Shown piece after piece: positions 8,088 to 14,124 of a stretch of DNA of 25,863 nt. Both the position numbers and the translations under genes were made by a program. The notes under the pieces were generated by a model. It ran no database searches, had not been told where the DNA came from, and saw only the letters and a program-made list of their open reading frames with translations. The stretch is taken from positions 1 to 25,863 of the forward strand of contig CAMDSB010000017.1 of NCBI GenBank assembly GCA_945907105.1, written 5' to 3'. Source of the DNA: Rickettsia typhi (lineage in GTDB: Bacteria; Pseudomonadota; Alphaproteobacteria; Rickettsiales; Rickettsiaceae). Each line of letters starts with the position of its first letter. Positions within the stretch are counted from its first letter, which is position 1.

Positions 8088-8339
8088 ATGGCAACAAAAA
8101 AAGACTTGGAACGCTCGGTAGTAAAAAAGCTTAGTTACCTTAGCGAAGAAGATGCTAACTTTGCGGTTAATTGTATCTTAGACTATATTAAGGATGAGCT
8201 AGCAATAAACAATAGAGTGGAAATAAGAGGGTTTGGTAGCCTCTCAGTAAGAAAAAGAAAATATGCCGGCACTGATAAAGAATATAATACTATCTATTAT
8301 CGTATGTCTAAAAACGTTCAAGGAGACCTGAATAAATAA
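8088..8339 (+). CDS. Divergent HU/IHF-family DNA-binding protein
   Basis: The first 55 of 83 residues follow the HU/IHF fold closely: KKDLERSVVKKLS, two helices, then NRVEIRGFGSLSVRKRK, whose EIRGFGS core is closest to IHF-beta. The rest departs from the family. The beta-arm that normally reads GRNPKTGE and carries the DNA-intercalating Pro is replaced by YAGTDKEYNTIYYR, and the usual PHFKPGKELR is replaced by RMSKNVQGDLNK. It is therefore likely to bind DNA but may not kink it as HU or IHF does. It follows smpB by 18 bases with no clear Shine-Dalgarno sequence. Whether it works as a homodimer or with another subunit cannot be told. Confidence 0.8.
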   Translation: MATKKDLERSVVKKLSYLSEEDANFAVNCILDYIKDELAINNRVEIRGFGSLSVRKRKYAGTDKEYNTIYYRMSKNVQGDLNK

Positions 8340-8346
8340 CAGCCAT

Positions 8347-8363
8347 ACTGGATTTGATCCAGT
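8347..8363 (+). terminator. Short hairpin after the HU-like gene
   Basis: ACTGGAT-TTG-ATCCAGT is a perfect 7-bp stem with a 3-base loop, eight bases after the HU-like stop, followed by a T-rich stretch (CTCTATTTTGTC). It may be a weak terminator or a remnant of a dispersed repeat. Confidence 0.4.
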
Positions 8364-8407
8364 CTCTATTTTGTCTTCTCTTAAAACTTGCAGAATCCAT
8401 TATTACA

Positions 8408-8902
8408 ATGTTAAAATTAGATAATGATTTTTATAATAAGCATGCAGTGGAAGTTGCCAAAAATCTTTTAGGTAAAACTTTAGTTTTTGGAAAAATAAAA
8501 GGAATTATAACAGAAACAGAAGCGTATAGAGGGGCGGATGATGAGGCATCTCATGCTTTTAGCTTTACTCCTAGATCCTCAATAATGTTTGGCCCTTCGG
8601 GGTATAGCTATATTTATTTGATTTATGGTATGTATTATTGTTTAAACATTGTCACTGAAGAAGAAAACTCTCCCAGTGCTGTACTTATACGTGGTTTAAA
8701 ATTGCCCGATATTCATTTGGATGGGCCTGGAAAAATATGTAAATATTTAGGAGTAACCAAAGAGCATAATGGCATTAATCTTGTGACTAACAATAATTTT
8801 TACTTAACAGAGGGGATAAATTCTGTAACGTATAGCAGCACTCCTCGAATAGGTATAAAAAAAGCAATAGATAAACAATGGCGCTTCTTTTTAAGTAGCT
8901 AA
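8408..8902 (+). CDS. 3-methyladenine DNA glycosylase (AAG/MPG family)
   Basis: The 164-residue protein matches the AAG (Mpg) family from end to end: FYNKHAVEVAKNLLGKTLV, the catalytic Glu in ITETEAYRGADDEASHAF, the substrate-pocket motif MFGPSGYSYIYLIYGMYYCLN with the intercalating Tyr region, DGPGKICKYLGV, and the terminal PRIGIKKAIDKQWRFF. It removes alkylated purines such as 3-methyladenine as the first step of base excision repair. It is shorter than most members (about 180-200 aa) by small internal losses, but both ends look authentic. The frame extends back to 8354, but those codons lie over the hairpin at 8347-8363 and look non-coding; the ATG at 8408 fits the family. It is the last gene before the accessory region. 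Confidence 0.92.
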   Translation: MLKLDNDFYNKHAVEVAKNLLGKTLVFGKIKGIITETEAYRGADDEASHAFSFTPRSSIMFGPSGYSYIYLIYGMYYCLNIVTEEENSPSAVLIRGLKLPDIHLDGPGKICKYLGVTKEHNGINLVTNNNFYLTEGINSVTYSSTPRIGIKKAIDKQWRFFLSS

Positions 8903-8925
8903 TAATTGCTGCTAATAGCATATAG

Positions 8926-8945
8926 GGTTCTGTCGCATCTGTTGA
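8926..8945 (+). repeat. IS6-type left terminal repeat (candidate)
   Basis: GGTTCTGTCGCATCTGTTGA resembles IS6-family ends (IS26 ends read GGCACTGTTGCAAA) and lies 44 bases before the truncated IS6 transposase start, where the left end of such an element is expected. An inverted, imperfect copy (15 of 20 identical, with TGTCGCATCT exact) is at 13016-13035. Confidence 0.6.
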
Positions 8946-8989
8946 GAATGAGTTTGAAATATGGTATAACGAGGTAAAAGAATAGCGCA

Positions 8990-9190
8990 ATGCCATTTCA
9001 TATTTCTCCCAAATTACTCAAATACTTTAAAGGATTTTGCTCTTTTCCAGAAATCATCATGCTGTTTGTCTATATGAAATGTAGATTCTCTTTGAGTTAT
9101 CGAGACTTAGAGGAAATGTCTAGTATTAGAGGAGCTGTAATAGATCATGCCATGCTTTACCTTAGGTTTCCATACCAATTTAGTGTGTGA
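8990..9190 (+). pseudogene. IS6-family transposase, N-terminal fragment
   Basis: Sixty-six codons encode the start of an IS6-type transposase: LLKYFKGFCSFPEIIMLFVY, then FSLSYRDLEEMSSIRGAVID and HAML. This is the N-terminal zinc-finger-like and helix-turn-helix part. After HAML, where intact members continue with a RWV-type motif into the DDE domain, the frame changes to unrelated residues and stops. No DDE catalytic core is visible in any frame downstream, so the gene is a dead remnant. Its left terminal repeat is still recognisable at 8926. It marks the left edge of the accessory region. Confidence 0.8.
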
Positions 9191-9496
9191 CGGTTGAGAT
9201 AGGATCAGCACCCTAAAACTGAAGTTATTTTTAAAACTGATTTTAATCTTCTTGAAGCTCAGAGTGGAGTTAAGTATTAATAAATAGTATAGTTTTTAAT
9301 GTTTAGTTTACAAAATTGTATTAGTTATGTATAATTTTATTATAACTCTAACTATTTTGGTCGCTTCTATAATTAAGTGGCTAGTATAATTTGAGAGCTA
9401 TATGGGTAAAACCGATAATATCTTCATACTAATTCGTGCAATATATTTTTAAATTTTGTATGAAGCTTTTAATTTAGAAAATGAGAAAGGTAGTAT
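9191..9496. other. Gene-free AT-rich spacer after the IS remnant
   Basis: I see no gene here. An 8-bp perfect inverted repeat, CTTCATAC (9422-9429) and GTATGAAG (9458-9465) with a 28-base loop, lies just upstream of the next gene and could be an operator or a weak hairpin. A TATAAT box occurs at about 9385-9390. An AGAAAGG Shine-Dalgarno sequence lies at the right end. Confidence 0.5.
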
Positions 9497-10372
9497 ATGA
9501 AAGGTAATGAAACTAGTATTAGTACAGGAAGTGAAGCTAATTGGACCCCAGAGAATATTATTGGACTAGTTACAGGGGCAAGTGGCTTCATTGCTTCTTT
9601 ACTAACGTTTGCTTATATAAAATTTAAGAATCAATTTAGTGATGAACAGAACACAGATATTCATCTTCAGGCTATATCGTATGAAGGGGGCAAAAGAGAA
9701 ATAGTAATTAATATAAAGTTAAAAAATGATGAGAGATATACATCGGAATATACAACCCTTGCAAATGGTAAGGACAACCCAGCCCGGGAAGTAATCCCTG
9801 GTGTGCGTGAGGAGGCTGGAGATAATTTACCTTCTTCAGCACCAACTACAGGGACAATGCATGATACGGTTGGAAGCATTCAAGCAATTATGGGTAATAA
9901 TAATCTAGGAGACCAAATAATAGGAGACACACGAAATCACGTTATTAGAGATGCATTAAATACATTGATAAAGCTGGAACAACTTCAGTTGTTGGCTCAG
10001 GATGGGGAGAATCCTGGTCCATTAAATGTTCGCATTTTGCAGTCTCCCACTCTGAAGGGAAAGACAGGCAGCCCCAGTCCATTAAATGGTTATAATTTGC
10101 CATTTCCACCTCAAAAATTAGATTATAAATCAAGTGATAGTGTTTTTGTTAATACTTCTCCAATCAATCAAGCAGAAGAGCAGAAGGAGGGGGAATCGTC
10201 CGATGCTATGCACCCACGCAGCAATCATCCTAAGGCTGGCGATGTTTATAATTTTTCCCCACCAAATCAAGAAGATGAGCACACAGACCACGCATCCTCC
10301 TATGTTACGCCTCCAGATAGTAACCAATCTATTGACCTTATGGGAGTCACTAGCCCCATAATAGTTGTTTGA
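9497..10372 (+). CDS. Unknown protein with one N-terminal membrane helix and a low-complexity tail
   Basis: I do not recognise this 291-residue protein. Residues about 20-43 (NIIGLVTGASGFIASLLTFA) look like one transmembrane helix after a polar, uncleaved-looking N-terminus. The rest is hydrophilic: a short beta-like segment (about 52-80), a helical stretch (about 125-170), then a Pro/Ser/Asn-rich, probably disordered tail to the end. Within the tail, a 20-residue unit is loosely duplicated (GPLNVRILQSP and SPLNGYNLPFP), mirrored in DNA by GTCCATTAAATG at 10018 and 10078. A good Shine-Dalgarno sequence (AGAAAGG, 6 bases before ATG) supports translation. It lies between the IS remnant and the zeta-like gene, so it belongs to the accessory segment. 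A surface or secreted role is possible but not shown. Confidence 0.7.
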   Translation: MKGNETSISTGSEANWTPENIIGLVTGASGFIASLLTFAYIKFKNQFSDEQNTDIHLQAISYEGGKREIVINIKLKNDERYTSEYTTLANGKDNPAREVIPGVREEAGDNLPSSAPTTGTMHDTVGSIQAIMGNNNLGDQIIGDTRNHVIRDALNTLIKLEQLQLLAQDGENPGPLNVRILQSPTLKGKTGSPSPLNGYNLPFPPQKLDYKSSDSVFVNTSPINQAEEQKEGESSDAMHPRSNHPKAGDVYNFSPPNQEDEHTDHASSYVTPPDSNQSIDLMGVTSPIIVV

Positions 10373-10416
10373 AGGAATTTTAATTGAAATTGCCTAACAT
10401 TTGCATAGGTCTCAAT

Positions 10417-10448
10417 ATTTCTCTTGGGTTTAATTAAGCAAGAGAAGT
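10417..10448 (+). terminator. Hairpin between the unknown gene and the zeta-like gene
   Basis: TTCTCTTG (10419-10426) and CAAGAGAA (10439-10446) form a perfect 8-bp stem, extendable by one G-T and one A-T pair, with a 12-base loop. It starts 45 bases after the preceding stop codon. There is no T-run after it, so termination is only one reading; an attenuator or protein site is another. Confidence 0.4.
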
Positions 10449-10597
10449 TATAGTAAAAATAAGATATTACGCAAGAGGATACTGTTGCAAGTGCGACCTA
10501 ACCAACTAAATTAAGGCATTAATCTTTGCTTAATATCTTGTAATGCTAAATAATTAGAAACACACTAAAAATACTTAAAAAAATAACGATTAATTAT

Positions 10598-12418
10598 ATG
10601 AAAGCTCCTAAACCATTAGAATATCCAGAAGCTTACAATCAAAGAGATGTGCTAACTCTTAAGCCATTAAACCAATGGACACAAGAAGAAGAAATGGTTC
10701 ATTTGGAGCATAATCGTATTTTACAACCAGGTTTTGCTACAAGAACGGCAGAGGAATTAATTAAAAATGCAAAGTTAGTAGGAGAAGATTGGTTAACAGA
10801 TGTTTGTTGTCCAAGCGTTCAAGGTGCATTAACTATTCATCTTGCGAAAGAAATGGTAGTTACCTATAAAGTTGGAGAAGACGACTTAGACCAGCAAAAT
10901 CAAAAAGCATATAAGTTGCTGTTAGAGAATAATCCTGATATTAAAAACCAACTTGAAGTAAAAATAAATACAAGACTTACTGTAGATACCCCCTCTCCAG
11001 AAAAATTAGAAGCTTCGGCACGTTCTCGATTAGAACAAAATAATAAAAATAGAAAACAAAATAACTTACCAGAATTACCAATAACGGAGGAAAGGCTTAA
11101 TGCCGCAAAAAGCATAGAGCTCGACTTAATAAGAAAAAAGGTTACATCTGAAATAGTTGATGAATATGTCCAAGAACAAAGACCACTTATATCCACAGCC
11201 TTAGGGTTAGAACCTAAAGATATTATTACACCCGGCCAAAACAAAGATTTTAGCTTTCTGGGCGCTGCAGGAAGCGGAAAAAGTACTATTTCTAGACAAT
11301 TTCTTACCGATGGCCAAAAAGAGAATTGTATTATAGTTGCCACAGACAATTATCGCGCCTTCAGTATTCCCGGCTCTAATGAAAATGAAAAAGATGCTGG
11401 TAAAAATGTTTTTGCTAAAACTCAAGATCTTGCTTATATGGTCAAAGAATTAGTTCAAAAAGATATATCTAAAAGAGCAGCTGGGCGCCCTAACATAATT
11501 TTTGATGCTGTTACATTAGATTATGGTACAAAAAAATTATTACAACAAGGAGTTGTGACTTCAGCGATAGCTGCATATAGTGGAGCTCCTGGCCTTGTAG
11601 GAATTGCTGAAAGAGCTGATTACCGAGCTAGAGATACAAGTGCAAGTCCAGCAGATAAAGGAAGATTTGTCCATACCACTTCTTTACTAGAAGGTCACGC
11701 TAATGCAAGTGGCAGATTACTAACTAGTGTTCCAGAAAAAGCGATTACTACTATTTATGATACAAATGTAGAAAGAAGACAACCCGCTATAGACATAGGT
11801 AATATAGATACTACAACCAATATAATGCAAATCAAAGATCTTCGAGTGATGTCTGAATTCTTAAACAAAAAGAATTTGAACGCAGAGGCTATTCATCAAG
11901 TAGACTTAATTTATAATACCAAGAATCCATTAAATCTATTATCTACCCACCCTGAAAATAAAGCAAAAGCAATACTGGATTTAGTACCGGAAACTAGATT
12001 TAAACCTGCATTTACTATTAAAATGATGGATAAGCATGGGGGTGAATATGCTGAACTAACTTCTGTCAATGGCGTGGTAAAATTAAATGTTTTGGATACA
12101 ACTATTTTTAATAAGAAAGCATTGTCAGAAACTATTGAAGGCGGAGTGATAAGAGCCATTACCCGTCAGGTAGAAAAAGGAGGGTTAGAAGCTTCTTTCA
12201 ATACAGCTTTTGACAAAGGAGATAAAAATTCATTTAAAGAATCTGCAATTAAGATAGGTGTAAATGTTGCCGACAAAGAACCTAAAGTGAAAAAAGGAAG
12301 TTTGGTAAAAAAACTATCTGCTCAAATTATGGACCAGTTAGCTAAACATAAACCTACCAATCCTATGCAAATAGCACCTAAGCCAAGTAAAAAACAGCTT
12401 TCATCTAAAGCTCGTTGA
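10598..12418 (+). CDS. Large zeta-toxin-like P-loop kinase domain protein
   Basis: In this 606-residue protein, residues about 215-400 look like a zeta-toxin/PezT-type P-loop domain: Walker A GAAGSGKST at 222-230 (Lys228), VATDNYRAF with Asp250 and Arg253, NIIFDAVTLD, then IAERADYRARD and a Arg/His-rich stretch (KGRFVHTTSLLEGHA). Zeta toxins phosphorylate UDP-GlcNAc or related molecules. The Glu expected in the IEGT-like strand is Asp here. Residues 1-200 are charged and mostly helical; 420-606 are of unknown fold and end in a Lys/Ser/Pro-rich basic tail (PKPSKKQLSSKAR). Canonical zeta toxins are about 270-290 aa, so this is a large multi-domain relative. No epsilon/PezA-type antitoxin lies beside it, making a stand-alone enzyme or secreted effector as likely as a toxin. 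No clear Shine-Dalgarno sequence precedes the ATG. Confidence 0.72.
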   Translation: MKAPKPLEYPEAYNQRDVLTLKPLNQWTQEEEMVHLEHNRILQPGFATRTAEELIKNAKLVGEDWLTDVCCPSVQGALTIHLAKEMVVTYKVGEDDLDQQNQKAYKLLLENNPDIKNQLEVKINTRLTVDTPSPEKLEASARSRLEQNNKNRKQNNLPELPITEERLNAAKSIELDLIRKKVTSEIVDEYVQEQRPLISTALGLEPKDIITPGQNKDFSFLGAAGSGKSTISRQFLTDGQKENCIIVATDNYRAFSIPGSNENEKDAGKNVFAKTQDLAYMVKELVQKDISKRAAGRPNIIFDAVTLDYGTKKLLQQGVVTSAIAAYSGAPGLVGIAERADYRARDTSASPADKGRFVHTTSLLEGHANASGRLLTSVPEKAITTIYDTNVERRQPAIDIGNIDTTTNIMQIKDLRVMSEFLNKKNLNAEAIHQVDLIYNTKNPLNLLSTHPENKAKAILDLVPETRFKPAFTIKMMDKHGGEYAELTSVNGVVKLNVLDTTIFNKKALSETIEGGVIRAITRQVEKGGLEASFNTAFDKGDKNSFKESAIKIGVNVADKEPKVKKGSLVKKLSAQIMDQLAKHKPTNPMQIAPKPSKKQLSSKAR

Positions 12419-12477
12419 CAACTGATATGACATGTATCTTAAAATTGTAAGCGAAGTTAGAGGTTGCAAAAATTTGC

Positions 12478-12897
12478 CTAATCGTGTCTATCATTCAGGG
12501 TGGTAGCAAAGGCCCATTCATAGCCATCAGGATCCACTACTGAACAAAAGCGGTCGCCCCAAAAACTATCGTGAGGTTCTATTATACTTTTTGCGCCTCT
12601 CTCAATTGCTTTCTTATATAGCTTATCAGTATCCTCACAATATACATACATATTGACTGGTATAGTTATGCCTAAATTAACAGGAGTTTTTTTAGTTGAG
12701 CCATATGCTCCTTCAGGAGAAAACATGATATAAGCAGCTTCTTTTTTCATGGATACATGCTGGGGATGGCCATTTTCATCTTTTACCGCCTCCTCCAGAA
12801 TAAAACCAAATGCATCACGATAAAACTCTATAGATTTTGTTCCATTGCTAACTGTAAAATATGGGCTTAATTGTGGTGCGCTCGTTGGTTTAAACAT
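12478..12897 (-). CDS. VOC/glyoxalase-family protein (PhnB-like)
   Basis: The 139-residue protein has the duplicated beta-alpha-beta-beta-beta layout of the vicinal oxygen chelate fold: LSPYFTVSNGTKSIEFYRDAFGF, VSMKKEAAYIMFSPEG, then MYVYCEDTDKLYKKAIERGA and the closing motif DSFWGDRFCSVVDPDGYEWA. The DxFWGDR and DPDGYxW patterns are typical of PhnB-like members. The family includes metal enzymes (glyoxalase, fosfomycin and bleomycin resistance proteins), but the substrate cannot be inferred. GGAG lies eight bases before the start. It converges with the zeta-like gene across 59 bases and lies just inside the right candidate boundary of the accessory region. Confidence 0.85.
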   Translation of the reverse strand: MFKPTSAPQLSPYFTVSNGTKSIEFYRDAFGFILEEAVKDENGHPQHVSMKKEAAYIMFSPEGAYGSTKKTPVNLGITIPVNMYVYCEDTDKLYKKAIERGAKSIIEPHDSFWGDRFCSVVDPDGYEWAFATTLNDRHD

Positions 12898-13015
12898 TAT
12901 AAAGTCTCCAAATAATTTTGTTTAGAAAATATCATGGGTAGATAAAAATCCATTCTTAATTATGGTTAGGATTTGTAGAAAGATTTAAAAAAAGGAAAGT
13001 CCGTATCCAGTTCCA

Positions 13016-13035
13016 TTTATAGATGCGACACTACC
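13016..13035 (-). repeat. Inverted IS-like end at the right edge of the accessory region (candidate)
   Basis: Read on the minus strand the sequence is GGTAGTGTCGCATCTATAAA, 15 of 20 identical to the left end at 8926-8945 in the opposite orientation. No transposase remains beside it. The 8-base flanks of the two ends (GCATATAG and ATTTTTAT) do not match, so no target duplication is left. Confidence 0.45.
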
Positions 13036-13054
13036 ATTTTTATTCACTAGAAAA

Positions 13055-13130
13055 TGGTGGCCAAGGACGGGATCGAACCGCCGACACAAGGATTTTCAGT
13101 CCTTTGCTCTACCGACTGAGCTACTTGGCC
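13055..13130 (-). tRNA. tRNA-Phe (GAA)
   Basis: The minus strand folds as a complete 76-base tRNA. The acceptor stem is GGCCAAG/CTTGGCC, the anticodon loop is CTGAAAA with anticodon GAA, the T-arm carries GGTTCGATCC, and the 3' CCA is encoded (13057-13055). It lies divergent from ssrA, and its 3' end faces the accessory region, 20 bases from the IS-like end at 13035. Confidence 0.97.
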
Positions 13131-13144
13131 AGATGTGAGTGCAA

Positions 13145-13173
13145 TTTATAATCAAAAAAAATATGTTTGTCCA
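13145..13173 (-). promoter_or_regulatory. Promoter of tRNA-Phe
   Basis: On the minus strand TGGACA (13173-13168) and TATAAA (13150-13145) are separated by exactly 17 bases, ending 14 bases before the mature tRNA 5' end at 13130. Confidence 0.65.
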
Positions 13174-13243
13174 TTCAAAACTTAACCAACAAGAGGAAAA
13201 AACTTTTTGTTCTTAAATTGTTCGGTAATTAACCCATCATCTA

Positions 13244-13273
13244 TTTACAATGCTTGTGAATGTGGTTTATAAT
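13244..13273 (+). promoter_or_regulatory. Promoter of ssrA
   Basis: TTTACA (13244-13249) and TATAAT (13268-13273) are 18 bases apart, which places the start of transcription near 13280, exactly where a UUCG-capped hairpin of the tmRNA precursor begins. Confidence 0.7.
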
Positions 13274-13279
13274 GGGATT

Positions 13280-13575
13280 GCTACTTCGGTGGCTATGGTG
13301 ATAAACATTGTTTGGAATAGGAGTTGCGGACCCGGGGGCGGTACCCGGCGCTTCCACCATTATTTATGACTCATTTTAGAGTTAGTTTTTTTTGGGAGCG
13401 AAATAGGATCGACGTGCTTAATAAAGAAATAATTTTTACCCAGCATGATACCGCTGTATTAATGGATCAAAAAAAGTAAATGCAAACGATAACAAATCGT
13501 CTGCGGCTCTTGCTGCTTAATTGTAGCTAGCCACGGGGTTCGGGGCTTACCTGGCAACAGAAAAGCCCTACTATT
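13280..13575 (+). ncRNA. ssrA: Circularly permuted two-piece tmRNA (SsrA)
   Basis: The acceptor piece comes first and ends at 13359 with an encoded CCA. It has a T-arm with stem CCGGG/CCCGG (13332-13348, loop GGCGGTA) and the acceptor 3' strand CGCTTCC. After a 34-base spacer (13360-13393), the coding piece starts at 13394 with GGGAGCG, which pairs with CGCTTCC over 7 bp and gives the G-U pair at position 3 that alanyl-tRNA synthetase requires. The tag frame lies at 13482-13520. The coding piece ends near the GGGCTT/AAGCCC stem (13543-13568). A GCTAC-TTCG-GTGGC hairpin (13280-13293) opens the transcript. This arrangement is the known alphaproteobacterial form; the spacer is removed to give two RNAs. 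Exact ends are estimates. The T-loop does not read TTCGANN. Confidence 0.93.
13482..13520 (+). other. tmRNA proteolysis-tag reading frame
   Basis: Within the coding piece, resume codon GCA is followed by codons giving ANDNKSSAALAA and a TAA stop. With the tRNA-borne Ala the tag is AANDNKSSAALAA. The AANDN start is the part known in alphaproteobacteria for adaptor (SspB) binding, and the ALAA end is the ClpX/ClpA degron. Confidence 0.92.
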
Positions 13576-13591
13576 TTTGTAATAAGATTTT

Positions 13592-14110
13592 ATGTCAATT
13601 GACTATCAATTATTAATAGACGAAGCAATGCTTAGCATCGTTCGGAAAGTTCTAATCAACACCTCTGAAAGTGGGTTAATTGGAGAGCAGAGCTTTTATA
13701 TTTCGTTTAAGACTGATGATCCTGAAGTTGTATTATCTCGAAATATGAGGAATAAATACCCTAAAGAAATTACCATAGTGTTGCAATATCAATTTAGAGA
13801 CTTACAAGTTTTAGAGGATAGATTCTCCGTTAATATTGCGTTTGGAGGGGCTGCAGAGACCATTATAGTTCCTTTTTCTGTTCTCACAAGCTTCATTGAC
13901 CCGGTTGCTAATTTTAGTTTGCAATTCAATAGGGGTAAAGAAAACGTTGAATTGGAATCAGAAACATTTGCTGCCGATTTTGATAGTGATAAAGAAATTA
14001 AACGAATGAAGCCTAAATTAGCTACAAAAACTAAGGCCTTTCCAAAGGATAAGGTGCAAAAAGCTGGTGAAGTTATTGCGATTGACAAGTTTCGAAAAAA
14101 AAGCAAATAG
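13592..14110 (+). CDS. sspB: SspB-family ClpXP adaptor (alphaproteobacterial type)
   Basis: The 172-residue protein matches alphaproteobacterial SspB: a helical start (QLLIDEAMLSIVRKVL), then FYISFKTDDPEVVLSRNMR, KYPKEITIVLQYQFRDLQV, EDRFSVNIAFGG, and VPFSVLTSFIDPVANFSLQF. After about residue 115 comes a polar, probably flexible linker and a short basic C-terminal end (IAIDKFRKKSK), where SspB proteins carry their ClpX-docking segment. SspB captures ssrA-tagged proteins and hands them to ClpXP. The gene starts about 20 bases after the ssrA RNA, so tag and adaptor are neighbours and may share transcription. No strong Shine-Dalgarno sequence is visible. Confidence 0.88.
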   Translation: MSIDYQLLIDEAMLSIVRKVLINTSESGLIGEQSFYISFKTDDPEVVLSRNMRNKYPKEITIVLQYQFRDLQVLEDRFSVNIAFGGAAETIIVPFSVLTSFIDPVANFSLQFNRGKENVELESETFAADFDSDKEIKRMKPKLATKTKAFPKDKVQKAGEVIAIDKFRKKSK

Positions 14111-14124
14111 GACTTAATTTATAT

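Noticed and set aside
8903..9200. A second copy of the tRNA-Phe 3' end that would show integrase-type attachment sites
   Set aside because: No repeat of the tRNA 3' sequence is visible near the left edge, and there is no integrase gene in the segment. The IS-like ends are a better account of the boundaries.
9497..10372. An antitoxin for the zeta-like protein
   Set aside because: Antitoxins of this type are short (about 90 aa) and soluble or helix-turn-helix; this protein is 291 aa with a membrane helix and lies 225 bases away with a hairpin between.
10900..12159. Minus-strand open frames within the zeta-like gene
   Set aside because: They are shadows: no family likeness, no ribosome binding sites, and hydrophobic composition expected from reading the reverse of a charged protein.
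12461..12477. GCAAA-AA-TTTGC hairpin between the zeta-like and VOC genes
   Set aside because: A 5-bp AT-rich stem in a convergent gap is too weak to call, though it may help termination.
13592..14110. SecB chaperone
   Set aside because: Size is similar, but the FYISFKT, KYPKEITIVLQ and VPFSVLTSFIDP motifs are those of alphaproteobacterial SspB, and the gene is next to ssrA.
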